A DNA stretch of 64,000 nt from Sweltsa coloradensis. Lineage: Eukaryota > Arthropoda > Insecta > Plecoptera > Chloroperlidae. The stretch lies in the NCBI GenBank assembly GCA_024449915.1, contig JAMZAV010000365.1, positions 310,001-374,000 of the forward strand, read 5' to 3'. Under the pieces are notes generated by a model, which was not told the DNA's origin, made no database searches, and worked only from the letters and a program-made list of their open reading frames with translations. Made by a program: the position numbers and the translations under genes. Positions 22,353-33,617 of the stretch are shown here, piece after piece; the stretch's first letter is position 1; every line of letters starts with the position of its first letter.

Positions 22353-25300
22353 AGTAGGGGCTGAGATGTACATTGGCTCGATTTGCGTGCCGAAATTGAT
22401 TTTTTGGTTTTAAATGATAGAAACCATTCACCCAAACATGATCTAGGTGTTCTTCAATTTTTTACGCCGCCATCTTGGAAAAAATGGCCGCCATAGTACA
22501 TTTCAGAAAAACGATTAAAACTCATGCAATTATTATGTTTAAAATACGAAAAAAAAATTGGTGTACTAATTGATCGATAAGAAATAATAAAAAAATACAA
22601 TAACCCGAAAAAAATATTTTAAAATACAATTTTTTTGTACTTTTGTGGTCTATTTAGACGAATAAAGGCGCTTTACATTTTTTAGAGTGCATGATAGATA
22701 AAAATATGATCGATAGATAATAATACTTAAAAAATATTAACCGGCTTAATTAATTTTGGTAGCCATCTTGAAAAATATGACCGCTTATAAAAGTTTTTAA
22801 TTAAGTTTTCAGCTAATTTAAATATTAAAATAATAAATGTATATATTACAATTTGAATTAAGTTTGTATTACACTTAAGGATATACCTTTATAGGCCTTT
22901 ATTAATGTGTAAATATATATAATTTATTTGTCGATTTTTTAGTTTCTAATTTGCTTGACAACAATTCCATTTCATTTATCTTAAAAATGCGAAATGGACG
23001 TGGTCTATACTTTATATTATACATATTTGATAGCTTATATACTTTTTATGTTTATATTTAAATACAATTTTTAAATGTCTGAGTGCACATTGCTGTGCAC
23101 AAGAGATTTGGAATAGCACCTATCTTTATGAACGCGATATGCGAGGTGACCTCCTGTAATTTTAAAATCAACACGTTAGGGTGTACCACAAGACCTTTTT
23201 TACATTCATGGGAAATATTTAAATGTAGTCCTACAAAAAGGTATTTGATAGCCTACATACATATGCAGTTTGACTTACCAATTTCTACATCATTGGTCCT
23301 CATCACACTAACGGGACTTTGACATCGTCTTCGTCATCATCATCTACTACTCGTCTACTTGAATGCAATAATCCCTGACGTTTTGACAATCGTGGCATTT
23401 GCATAAAGAAGTACAAGTTAGATAATTTTCATGCAAAAACAGCTTTTCTCCTAAACTGGCCTTTGCATCCACACCCTACTTTTTCCAATATTGCCTTAGT
23501 AGCCGGCAGAGTAGGCATTTCACAGAAACTGTAGATTCTTTGGGCCCAATTTACAAACTATTGATCTCAGTAAGTGGTAGAAAGTTAGGATGAGAAGAAG
23601 CGATAACCCTTGCTTATCCTTGCCATGGCATTAGCTCTTCTGATATGTGGTGCATGGTTATGCTCTTAAAGTTGGCGGCAATTTCTCTCCTTCAATTTTC
23701 TTGGTCCTAAACAATTCCCGGAGCAGGTATTTGACTTTGGTGATTTTAAAGTGTTTGGACATACATTTGGCATGTAAAGCTTTCAAGATCGTACAATACC
23801 TGGTCGAATCGAAATCGTCTTCTCCCAACTCATCAAAAGCTTGTACTACTCGTATAAATTCAGTAGACAAGTATAGATACAAGGTACAATTTTCTTTTTT
23901 GAAAGTCTAACTAATTTTCACCCCCAATCTGCACCAGGGAAACAGTGAAGTCCGACCAATCACTTACATTTTTCACTGTCTAATTCATTGCACTCATCAT
24001 TCAAATTGATACTTCTTTGTGTTTGCCATGGCCAGTAATAAAATAAAAGATAAAGTTTTCAGCAGATCATACCTTGAACAAAGGTATATTAAGAGTAAGA
24101 ATACGTCTGTGTCCGGCGTCATGACGTCAATGTTTACAATTTATGCACATCACCATTGCACCTAGAACGTGAAGGGGAATTAAGTTGTCGGCTTCCTCGT
24201 GTGTATGGGCGTTCAATATTCGGTTCAAACAGTCGGGATGGTTACTGAAGGTACAATCTACTGAAACAACAATGATTCGTTTTTATCAAAAGTGTTTTAC
24301 GTATAGCCTAAGTTCACAGTATATGGCTAAGTTGTGATTTACTCTCAATGTGATATAGTATAATGTCGTCTGAGAAATGAGTTTAATATTTGTTGCGTTA
24401 TTCACAATGAATTTTATTAGGTACAATCATCACTACTTTTTTATAGAATATTATCCTTAAGTGAGTTATGGCGTTATTGTAATACAATATTATTCTTCCC
24501 TCGACGTAAAAAGAAAGAATTCTCCTAATACGAAGAACAAACTCATTGGCAAAGTCCTTGCAAGTATTCATTCCAGGGCCTTTCGTGATACATTGCACTA
24601 AGGTTAAGCATCTACAATGCATATCTTACTGTCTGACACTGCGGGAACAGGCACATGTTCAAGTCGTACATAACGTTGTTCTAACACTGACATGAAGAAC
24701 TTGTATCATTTGGAATTAGAAAGAAATAACGTACGAACAACTTAAAAGTTAATCTTTTTGTATCATATTATTGTTCTTTAGGTGAGTAACTTTAGGCTAC
24801 TCTTTTTGACAGTGTCCAAACATACATTTGGAATAAATCAATAATAAGTCGCTTGGCAACAAAATCATCGTACAATAGCTTGCCATCTCTATTATATCTA
24901 AATATAATTTAACGAATTATGTTGATAAGTTGCTTCTCAACTAAAAATGGATTGTCTTCCAGGTGATCTATGATGACTGCCTTAACTTTTTCTACATGGT
25001 TGAACATACGAACTGATATCTTCCCAGAGAGCTGATATGTTCTTGCAAAGTTTATGCTTTATCACACCCGTTCTTGGAATCAAACTCGTCTACTAAGGGT
25101 CTTAATTCTCACATCGTGGTCGTCCTCATCTTTGTCATCGTACGTGGTCATTATCGTCGTTGTTGGGGAGGTCGTCAATAGAATGAAGAGAAGAGAGGTC
25201 CCCGACGACGACTTTTAGAGCGATAGAGCATAATAGTTACAGGGAGTGATACTCCCCTACCTACCAGCTGATGTTTGCGATATGGAACTTTGATCTTTTC

Positions 25301-26130
25301 TCGCCCTTTAACGAAACAGAGCCATGCTCTGTGCAAACTCTAACCCAGGCTTAGATGAGGGACGTCAAATTGGATACGCCATGTTATGTTTATATAATAT
25401 CCCGGAAAACTCAACCGGCTTCCACCGTTCAAGAGCTTACAAATCGCGGTCTACAACTGTTCCTGTAGGAACTGTTTTTTGTATATCACGGGTGTAGTAC
25501 ATCTTGGTTTTTGTACCCCAAAATTACTTTTGCCTATAAATAAAATTAGAAAATATATATATAGGGAAAATAGAGGGAAAGGACCAAATTGACTACATCT
25601 GAGCTCGCTGGTATTTTGGAGAGGCGCGCGTATGCAGTTGGAAAGCAATTTTCTTACGCTTTGCTACATACAAATAGCTCTAAATCCTAAACTATTTACG
25701 CTACCGTTAAGACATTTATGTTCTTGTACGTTAGAAAAAATACATTGTCATAAGCTATTAATTATATGGTCCATTACAAGTTTTTAATTCAATTATTAAC
25801 ATACTAAAACAACGTGGTCTCTGACAGTAAAATCCTACTTTTTTACCCCCCCAAAAAAATATTTTTCACCCCTTATGTTTTTTGTATGCTTTTAAATAAA
25901 TTTTTCTTCAAGTCAAAACTTATTTCATTATTTTCCCTTTGTTCGTTCGTGCGCTACAACGTTTTATCTAAAAAGCATATTGGCGGCCATTTTATCCAAG
26001 ATGGCGGCGGAAAAAATTGAAGAACACCTAGATTATTAAAGTACGATGGTACCAACCGTTTAAAACCAAAAAATCAATTTCGGCACGCAAATCGAGCCAA
26101 GGCCCTTTTTTGTACATCTCAGCCCCTACT
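22353..26130. mobile_element. 3778-bp TIR transposon with 5-bp ATTAT duplication
   Basis: Left and right ends are inverted copies starting AGTAGGGGCTGAGATGTACA. Similarity continues for about 150 bp, through TTGGCTCGATTTGCGTGCCG to the mirrored CGCCGCCATCTTGG near 22475 and 26000, with a gap of about 10 bp near the start. ATTAT is directly repeated outside (22348-22352, 26131-26135). Deleting the element and one ATTAT rejoins the host retroelement frame as K-T-S-H-Y-M-R-R. The interior is about 65-70% AT by eye and carries a decayed minus-strand gene (23330-25060). The superfamily is unknown to me: a 5-bp target and AG...CT ends do not match hAT (8 bp), pogo (TA), piggyBac (TTAA) or Polinton (6 bp, much larger). 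Confidence 0.8.
23330..25060 (-). pseudogene. Decayed gene: uncharacterised protein with nuclease-like acidic motifs and a CXC tail
   Basis: Minus-strand segments in order, with frameshifts and stops between them. First, a divergent N-terminal part near 24950-25040. Then CKDFANEFV and VEGRIILYY (24398-24622). Then ATNIKLISQTTLYYI and IIVVSVDCTF. Then HTHEEAD (24187-24207), PDTDVFLLLI (24088-24117), and GLHCFPGADWG (23923-23957). Then FIRVVQAFDELG through ITKVKYLLRELF to EKLPPT (23658-23882), HHIRRANAMA, and finally a Cys-rich stretch with GCGCKGQ and LTCTSLCKCHDCQN (23380-23475). I recognise this order from uncharacterised proteins of cnidarians and crustaceans that end in a CXC (tesmin/TSO1-like) region; I know no established function. 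E-E-A-D, D-T-D and G-x-D at this spacing recall the PIN/FEN nuclease core, which is my inference. It lies wholly inside the TIR element. Confidence 0.6.
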
Positions 26131-26345
26131 ATTATATGAGAAGAACTACAACAGCACAGTTCAGACTAGATACCGGTCATGCCTTTCTAGCAAAGCACCT
26201 ACATGTTAGAATAGGTGTGATTGAAAGCAGCATGTAGGTAAGCTCTGTGGTAATGGAACACAGGACAGACAACATCTATTTAGATGCGCTACATTGAAAG
26301 GACACTATATGAGAAAATGCCAAGGGGTATGGGTAGGAAACAGGA
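26131..26345 (+). pseudogene. RNase H retroelement C-terminus (right segment)
   Basis: Continues the protein interrupted at 22352: RRTTTAQFRLDTGHAFLAKH, then L-H-V-R-I-G. After a frameshift comes a C-x-x-C ... H-L-F-R-C pattern typical of the Cys/His motif after RNase H in these elements, and RCATLKGHYMRK. Stops and frameshifts show it is inactive. Confidence 0.7.
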
Positions 26346-26679
26346 GTCCTATCTTTACTGGTTGTCAAGACACATGATGACATAGATATGTCAATGTGGG
26401 CATAAGAGAAGAAGAGAAGAGAATGCTGCTAACTTGCAATATATAGACCACGCTTGCCGCAAGCGACTGCTATGCAGTAGCATGTAAAAGACACTTGACT
26501 AGCTTGCCAACCTATAGAATCGTGACGTCATCGGAAGCCCGACTACATGATGTGAATAGTGTTACAAAGTTGTACGGACCGAGCCGACCGGCGACTGAGT
26601 GTGTGGCAAGCTCCAAGTGTGCTGCAGGCTGTGTACTTTGCTTTGTTTTTGTCGCACATGTCGTCGTAGGCCTAGGAGT
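26346..26679. other. Unassigned
   Basis: Possibly 3' UTR of the RNase H element; no tail or signal identified. Confidence 0.25.
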
Positions 26680-26796
26680 TACCGTATTATCCTGAATATA
26701 AGCCTAGGTATCGTACCCTTTTTTCATTATTTCAACAAGAAAAGTTAGGGCGTCGGCTTATATTCAGGGTCAGCCTATATTCGGTACAATACGGTA
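26680..26796. mobile_element. Short MITE related to the TIR element at 18751
   Basis: Ends TACCGTATTATCCTGAATATA and TATATTCGGTACAATACGGTA are inverted and share TACCGTATT with the 18751 element. Inner arms TATAAGCC/GGCTTATA also pair. No clear target duplication. Confidence 0.65.
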
Positions 26797-26813
26797 TTTG
26801 TTTCTTGCATTGT

Positions 26814-28823
26814 TGAGCGAGAGAAGCGAGCGTTTCCATTTGACTCTGCCGGAAAAATTAGTCACTGTTTTTTTGTTTTTTTTTTTGTTTGTATGTCTCG
26901 CCATAACGTTCGAACGGAGGCTCAGGAGTTGAAATTTGGACCATCCGCAAGCTTCGTTCTCGATTGAATGCCATTAGTTTTGTGGCAAAATCGTTCAAAA
27001 AGTTACATTAGGCCTAGTAAAGTTAATTGAAAGTTTTTTTTTCAAACTAAACGGATACAAAGACACAAAATCTGAGGTGGCCAAATCATTTAGAATGTCC
27101 GTCCGGCGTCCGGTTACGAATGTTAATTTTATTTTGATCCGATTTTGGGGGGTTTACTTTTCCTTATATATATAAATGATATGAACATTTGCTGTCCTGA
27201 AGTTTTTTTAAAGTTATTTGCTGATGATGCTTTAGTAGGCCTATTTGTAGCCGGTAGTAATTTCAAGGAATTATGCGACAGAATGAATAGAGCAATTGTG
27301 AAGATAGTGGAATGGTTTGCTAAAAATATACTTAAATTAAATTTAAGTAAGTCAGCTTGCATGTTAATAACAAGTTCTACTAAAAAGAGGATGGCTATAT
27401 TGAAAGAAAACCCTGAGAGAGTTATGATAGAAAATCAAGTACGTATTACAATTCCAGATCACTGTCAAGTATCTTGGTGTTATGATCGATGCCATTTTAT
27501 CTTTTAATGAACATGTATTATATATTTGTAAAAAAATCTCAAAAAAGGTTGGACTGCAATTCAGAATAAGTAAATTTTTATCACATATTGGGCAAGACTT
27601 TTACTTTTTAAGACTATTATAGCTCCGCATTTTGATTACTGTGCTTCACTTCTCCTGTATACCAATAAAAGCAATATTGACAAGTTGCAAAAAATTCAAT
27701 CGAAGGCAATGAGATGTATTCTGGGTTGTAATAAAAGAACACATAGGAAGGATATGTTGAATGCGTTAGGTTTCCATTCCGTCGAACAAAGAATTATGTT
27801 TAAAAGTATGTTGTTTTTACATAAAATAGTATGTGATACAAACTATTTAAGTGAATATCTAATGAAAAACTGTGAAAACCATAATCATAACACTAGGAAC
27901 GCCAACCAGTTTTTTATTAAAACCATGACAAATTGTAGTTCTGAAAGGTCTCTTTTTACTAGTGGCATTAGAATGTACAATAAAATTCCTGATAATGTGA
28001 AGGGTCAATCCATGTATTTGTTTAAAAAGCAGTTGAGTGAGTTTGTGAAAAAGGAGTGTCCATTCGGTAACTAAGTGGTGATTAAAGGGATGTCGTTCTC
28101 TGCGGGCATTGGGGAGGGAGTTTAAAAAAAAAATTTAAGTCTACATTTTAAATAATAATAATTTTAGTATTTTGTTAGATTTAAGGTTGCTATTATTGTC
28201 TTTTAGTTTGTAGGCCTACTTGACTGTCCTGTATTGGATGTATGAAATCAGTGTAATGTATACTAGTTCTGCTGAACTAAATGAAATAAAGAACATACAT
28301 ACATACATACATAAGTATTGTAGATGGAAATTACATTATAACAAAGTACAGTTACCATGGCAACGGAAAGTCGCGCAGCTTTTTTGGCTCATGATAGCGG
28401 TCGAACGAAGTTTCAGATCGAGTTGAAATTTGGACCATCTGCAAGCTTCGATCTGGATTGAATGCCATTAGTTTTGTGGCAAAATCGTTCAAAAAGTTAA
28501 AAAGTTACATTAAAGTTAATCAAAAGTTTTTTTTAAAAACTAAACGGCGACAAAATCTGAGGTAGCCAAATCATTTAGAATGTCCGTCAGGTCACGGATA
28601 TGTTAATTTTATTTTGATCCGATACGGTAAGTAGTGTAGATGGAAATTACATTTTAACAAAAGTAACGTTACCATGCCATCGACAAGTCACACGAAGCTG
28701 GAGCTTTTTTGGCTCATGGTAGCGGTTGCACGAAGATTCAGATCAGGTTGAAATTTGGACCATCAACAAATTGTATAGCACGTGCTCGCTTATATCAAAG
28801 CGTCCAACTGAGCGTTTTCCTAG
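26814..28823 (+). mobile_element. Helentron-like element, family 2, copy 1 (interrupted)
   Basis: Begins TGAGCGAGAGAAGCGAGCG after a T, and ends AGCGTTTTCCTAG before a T; the 3' subterminal GCTCGCTTATATCAAAGCG carries the inverted GCTCGC arm. A T-rich tract follows the 5' end. Two monomers of about 310 bp hold TGAAATTTGGACCATC and AATGCCATTAGTTTTGTGGC (first at about 26935-27143, second about 28311-28625), plus a partial third. Between the first two sits an RT relic (27144-28310). The end architecture equals family 1, though the internal sequence differs. A second copy is at 54372-55400. Confidence 0.7.
27144..28310 (+). pseudogene. Non-LTR RT 3' fragment inside a Helentron-like element
   Basis: Starts within the RT at LLFLIYINDMNICC, then KLFADDALVGLF (catalytic F-A-D-D), and K-L-N-L-S-K. 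Frameshifts near 27475 and 27595 hide YLGVMIDAILSF and IIAPHFDYCASLLLYT. It then continues open at 27685-28074 as MQKIQSKAMRCILGC, HNHNTRNANQF and SLFTSGIRMYNKIP. The 3' UTR ends AATAAAGAACATACATACAT. Joining the borders (GATCCGAT and AAGTATTGTAGATGG) restores the monomer of the host element. It is a 5'-truncated Jockey/CR1-like insertion with an ACAT tail. Confidence 0.85.
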
Positions 28824-28841
28824 TGTAGAGATTAATTTGAA

Positions 28842-28940
28842 ATGCCTCGCGTAAAATTGCCGACCGACAACGACATAAATTCTATGTCGGAGAGGGCGAA
28901 GCAAGAGAAAGAAGCAGAAGCTCCTTATGAACATGGTTGA
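28842..28940 (+). CDS. Possible small coding exon, unknown
   Basis: An ATG 18 bases after the Helentron-like 3' end opens 32 charged codons beginning MPRVKLPTDNDINSM and ending in a stop. The composition is unlike the surrounding AT-rich DNA, but there is no family, promoter or splice support, so chance is quite possible. Confidence 0.12.
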   Translation: MPRVKLPTDNDINSMSERAKQEKEAEAPYEHG

Positions 28941-29860
28941 AATGTGCTTAATATTATGTTTATTGGTAGGGCCTAGTCTTATAAATGGAATTGTGATGTG
29001 AAATATTAGTCCCAAGGCCCTTCAGAACTAGGACCTATACCAAAGCTGTTCGAAGCTACCTACCTCAATAAGTAGACCTGAGTAACCTTGCCTAAGCTAT
29101 GCCTAATCCACAGTGCATGTCTAGGGCCTACATTTATTTTCGTATGCAAAGGGCCTAGGCCTAGGGCCTACAGAGTAAGTAGGCCCAGGCGGCAGGCTTC
29201 AGCAAATTATTTCAAATCCACATCATGACTAAGTCCTAGTCCTGACTAATTTCACATCACAATTCCATTCATAAGCCTAGGCCCTAATGTAGTTCAATTT
29301 ACATCTAGGTGTAGGTTTAGGCTACCATAACAATAAAATAAACATAAAACTATGCTTATGTGCGCATGCACTTTTATAACTACAAAATACTTATGTAGGC
29401 CTACACGATTGTAATACGTAGGCCTACACTCGGAAGAATAATATGTAAACTTTTGTCTGTTAGGCCTACATTTGAATCTTGTATTATTCCAATTCCGATG
29501 TTCTATGGACAAATAAGCAGCGGTTTATCAATTAGCTTAAAAACGCTATTTAAAAAATTTGAAAACGCTCCAAAATGCTAAATTTGAAAATCCAAATGCT
29601 ACAAAATTGATTCCAATCAAAATGCTCCTAACATCCATATCTAGGCATAGACCAGGGTATGAACTCTTTGAATAAGGCGCATTTAGACTACCGGTAGCAT
29701 TTTTGTTTGCATAAATCACCTCCGATAGGGATTTTATTTAATATTTATGAACTCTGTTATGCTTGGTTTCATGATGTTGTTTAGGGCTAATTTTAGGGGG
29801 GGGGGGGGGGCCTTTGAAAGGCCTCAGGCCTTACCTACTACAAAGGGCTTTTTGGTTAAA
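28941..29860. other. Unassigned, TAGGCCTA-rich; poly-G run
   Basis: Frequent AGGCCTA words (29030-29480) and a G-run of 15 at 29796-29810 followed by CCTTTGAAAGGCC. No coding content recognised. Confidence 0.4.
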
Positions 29861-29937
29861 TATGGACCACGTTTTACCGATGAGATAATATCATAGAACT
29901 ATTTTACATTTTTAAAGCCAAATACGTACAGGGGGCG

Positions 29938-30272
29938 GAGATGAGATTCCTGAGGAGCACAGTGGGGAAGATGCTTGGGGTGGAGAAGTTAGGTGACAGG
30001 ATGGGAAGGACACGGCTCAGATGGTTTGGGCATATGAAACGAATGACGGGAGAGAGGATGCCCAGGAGAATGTATGAGAAAAGGATTGAAGGTAGAAGAA
30101 GATGGGGGAGACCAAGGAAGAGATGGAAGGAGACCATAGCGAGAGATTTACATACTAGAGGAGAGAGCTGGGAGCATGTAGCAGAGACATGATTGTGGGA
30201 GGATAGAAAGAAGGTTGCGAAACCCAAGCTGACCCTGCCTGAAGTAGGAAGTGGCGATGGATGATGACGATG
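29938..30272 (+). pseudogene. RTE-like RT C-terminal tail
   Basis: The open stretch 29941-30192 includes TRLRWFGHMKRMTGERMPRR, then E-G-R-R-R-W-GRPRKRWKETI and D-L-H-T-R-G. It carries the same R-W-F-G-H and GRPRKRW signature as 21305-21552 and ends in a GATGGATGATGACGATGATG tail. It is 5'-truncated. Comparison with the paralogous segment at 33858-34085 suggests it was inserted just beside the exon-like segment at 30290-30401. Confidence 0.8.
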
Positions 30273-30289
30273 ATGGCAGTTTCACTTAC

Positions 30290-30401
30290 CACATAATCTA
30301 CGAAGCTCTCGATTTGTAGATGCAAGCTAGGGTCTTGTCAGGGCTAGGGCCAGGCGGCGCTCGAATGGCACGGCACTCAAAACAATGCAACACCGTCAAA
30401 T
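30290..30401 (-). other. Exon-like segment A with splice signals
   Basis: On the minus strand CATTTTGCAG (acceptor-like) precedes and GTAAGTGAAACTGCC (donor-like, full GTAAGT) follows a 112-bp segment. In one frame it reads LTVLHCFECRAI and then runs to a stop near its end. The same layout recurs at 33929-34021. HCFEC at such a place might suit the first Cys pair of a Ly6/quiver-type domain after a signal peptide, but that is speculation. No frame of this copy is fully open. Confidence 0.35.
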
Positions 30402-30465
30402 CTGCAAAATGCAATAATAACAAACAAGATTAATGACATGTTAAGTTATAACAATATCAACTACC

Positions 30466-31470
30466 GGTACCTAATAACATTATTTACCGGTACCATAATA
30501 GCTAAAGATGGGCAAATGTTTGTACTTTCCTAAGAACAAGGGGTACGGTACCTACATAGATCTCAGCAACAAACTCTTGGACAGCAGGAGGCCGGTTGCA
30601 CACAACATAATACTAGTAGTACATGCATTTATTGTTTTTAGAGAAACAGTAGGCCCTAAAAGTGTACGACACATAAAACGAATAAACATAGTTTACATGT
30701 ACATAGGCCAACCCTAATAATAGCCAAATGGAGAAGGAAGGAAGGAGGGAAGGAACAGGATAAAGGGCACAACTGAGAAGGTGTGAAAGGAAAAGAAGAA
30801 GAACCAGCCACAACCAGCGGTTAACAGCAGGGAGCTACAACAACAAGAATGTTCGGGGACTAAGGGCTGCAGTCACTTAGGCCTACCCTACTGTCCAAGA
30901 GTCCACTGGCACCAAGTGTCAATTTTGAACACAACCACATGTTATTTTCCATACCTACGTACGTACAAATGTTCAAACACTTAGTAGGCCTAGCCGTGGT
31001 CGGTAGGTGACTGTTGTGCATCCAGCTGTTAGTTTGGGAAAAGTTGGAGGAGAAAGAACAGGTTTAAAAAAGTACAAGGACCTACGCGCGCGCAATGGAG
31101 GGATGGAATGGATGGCGGCACTTGTATGACGAGGGCCAGATTGGCTACACAGTGCTCAAGGAGATTACGGGTGGAAATGTGAGAAGGGAACTGATAGGCC
31201 TATTGACGTTAGTATTCTTTCCTATCTAAGCCTAGATTGGTAGAGAAGTGGCAAACTGACATTTCAACGCCGCCATGACATTAGCTAGTTCACTCGCGAT
31301 ACTGAGCGAAAAACCTCCAGCACTTTCAGTTAGGTATTGAAGGCACTGGGCCAGCAATTTATGGGACGCTCAGCATACTGCTGACAGCAGCCTGCTGACA
31401 GCAGCCTAGTAAAGCTGGCTTACTGGTTCAGTATGTCCAGCAGTTAACGGAACGCAACCGTTGTGTTATA
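30466..31470. other. Unassigned
   Basis: Contains repeated ACCGGTACC near 30460-30495, a Lys/Arg-coding purine tract (30725-30800), TAGGCCTA words, and a short CTGCTGACAGCAGC repeat at 31373-31403. No gene recognised. Confidence 0.3.
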
Positions 31471-31474
31471 TTAA

Positions 31475-32255
31475 AGGCCCAGTCTTGTCTTGAAATTGCA
31501 ACAGCTATTTTATACCATGTACCATGTGTGTAAAAGAATTTTCAAAATCGGTTGAACGAAATCGGATTTATTTACATTTGAACTAGCTCGCGCTAAGACT
31601 ACGTGTGACGTCACTTGGGGGAGAGAAACGAGCTCGGCCGGTCGCCCGCTACCTGCTTCCTTCAGTCACAGCGATGTCTGAGCGTGGGAGGCTGCATCGT
31701 GTTGATGCGATCACACCATGGATCACACAAACGTTGGAAAATACATATAGTATATTTCTTTCAATCAATGTATTTTGCAAAGTTACCTACTGTTTATTGT
31801 AATGAAGGAAATCGTGTCTTATTGATAATTATATATAACGATATGCCACGATCATTAGTAGGCTACGCTCATTATTATACATCCGAATAGACACAAAACA
31901 TGTGTTCCCCATTGTCACAAGATTTAAAAAACAACACAAATATAGGCTACAACATAAATATGAAACACTAAATATGAACACACTAAAGCACAAGGTAGGC
32001 CTACATGCAGTTTTCTTATGTTTTCATTACCCGAGTGATCGCCTAACACTGGTGGGCTTCGCCAACCCACTACCTGGCTATCGGTATGCGGGCGGGCTCA
32101 CGCCAAGTGACGTTTCGCTAGGAAGGGTGCAGCCAACAAGGCGCGCGAATAGCTTCAAAACTTGTTGGGCGATTTTGTTGCATTTTTTTCTGATCTCTAT
32201 GATAACATACAATCTTTTTAAAATTCAAATGATGTTTGAAGAGTGGACTGGGCCT
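31475..32255. mobile_element. TTAA-type DNA element, TIR AGGCCCAGTC
   Basis: Left TTAA|AGGCCCAGTC and right GACTGGGCCT|TTAA (TTAA at 31471-31474 and 32256-32259) give exact 10-bp TIRs and a TTAA target as used by piggyBac or Kolobok elements. The interior holds GC-rich stretches but no transposase; open frames at 31605-31890 and 31902-32291 are not recognisable. Confidence 0.7.
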
Positions 32256-32880
32256 TTAATCAATCAGCAAAGTTTACTAAAAACAAACTAGAATACTTTG
32301 TGACTATAGACAGTCTAGTGCACGCTTCGTACCTGGGGTTGTGATTTAGCCGTCGCACAGCTTTATTTATTTGCACATTAACAACATAATTTCATGCATG
32401 AATGAAGGGGCAGACTGTGAATTTGTTGAACTGCACCGCTCGCAGCGCTTCTGTCATATGGTCGCGGGTCGCCCATAATAAATACGATATTCTGATTGGT
32501 TAGTAATGTTTTATTGGCCCATCATAATGAATGAAGTTAGGCCTACTCCTTTTGATTGGTACCGGTAGGTCGTAAGGATTATTGACGTCTGATTGGTTCG
32601 TCGTAGGCCTAAGAATTTTGTTGTTGTTATAAACTCTTATAGGGCCTAACAATTTCTTATTGACTATAGAACAAAAACTAACATGTTAGACCTAGGCCTA
32701 TCCCCTATTAGGGCTAACAATTTAACAACTCCTTACGACGTATGGGAACTGGGCCTTACGCTACCGATTGGAAGGTAATAATAAGCCTACACAATGTTTC
32801 GTTACGTGACAAGGTCGTAGTTTGTTAACGGGGGCAAGCACTGAACATAAAATTCATCTTAGCTTACGTTTGAAGTTGTA
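32256..32880. other. Unassigned, TAGGCCTA-rich
   Basis: Two TTGATTGGTACC/CTGATTGGTT-like phrases recur (32487-32590). No gene seen. Confidence 0.3.
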
Positions 32881-32884
32881 GGCC

Positions 32885-33058
32885 TAGGCATAGGCTAGCG
32901 GAGCCTGATTGTGATAGGCTTACATGTTGAACCTAATAGCAAGGTGTTCTTAGCCTAGGCCTATATCACTAGCTAGAGTAGCGTGATAGGCTAAGAACAC
33001 CTTGCTCTTAGGTTCAATATGTAAGCCTATCACAATCAGGCTCCGCTAGCCTAGGCCT
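32885..33058. repeat. Fold-back element, arms about 75 bp
   Basis: GCTAGCGGAGCCTGATTGTGATAGG... and its near-perfect reverse complement flank a 20-25-base loop at about 32965-32985. Outer ends carry TAGGCCTA words. Confidence 0.8.
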
Positions 33059-33222
33059 ACCCTACGGGGGGACCAATCAAAATACTGAACGTAAGATTAA
33101 TCAAAAGTAATCCTGGCCTTTAAACATAAGAATATAGGCCCCTAGCCTAGCTAGGCCTACCTTGGGTACTTTCCATACTTTTTGATTGTCCGTTGTTGGA
33201 GAGTGATTCCTGTTGGTAAAAC

Positions 33223-33606
33223 TATCGTATAGGGGGCCTACCCCGCTTCGCGCGCAAATTTTTCAACGAATGCTGCCAACCGCGTAACAACAAGTATCCC
33301 CAACTTCGTTTTTAACGGAAAGGATTTCGGGTGCGCTCTTATCGATTATATCCTAAAAATAGCGCGGCGTACTACAACTAGGCCTAGGCGGAAAGGTCGA
33401 CTAACCTAACGAAAGTACCTACACCTTTAACATAAGTAGTAACAAGGCAAATACACCGTTAACATAGCCTAAGTAGTAACAAGGCAAATTTATTGTAGGC
33501 CTATTGTATCTAATGTAGTTAGGCCTACTAGGATCGCATTGTGTAAGTTGGCTGCAGTGGAGATGCGCGCGCACGTCGGTTTGAACCGGGGTACCCTATA
33601 CGATAG
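33223..33606. mobile_element. Short TIR element (MITE-like)
   Basis: ACTATCGTATAGGG at the left and CCCTATACGATAGT at the right are exact inverted 14-mers, with inner TACCCCG/CGGGGTA continuing the match. No target duplication resolved. Confidence 0.6.
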
Positions 33607-33617
33607 TAGACCTATTA

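Noticed and set aside
22353..26130. Polinton/Maverick element
   Set aside because: The ends begin AG and end CT as in Polintons, but the duplication is best read as 5 bp, the size is only 3.8 kb, and no polymerase, integrase or packaging gene is seen.
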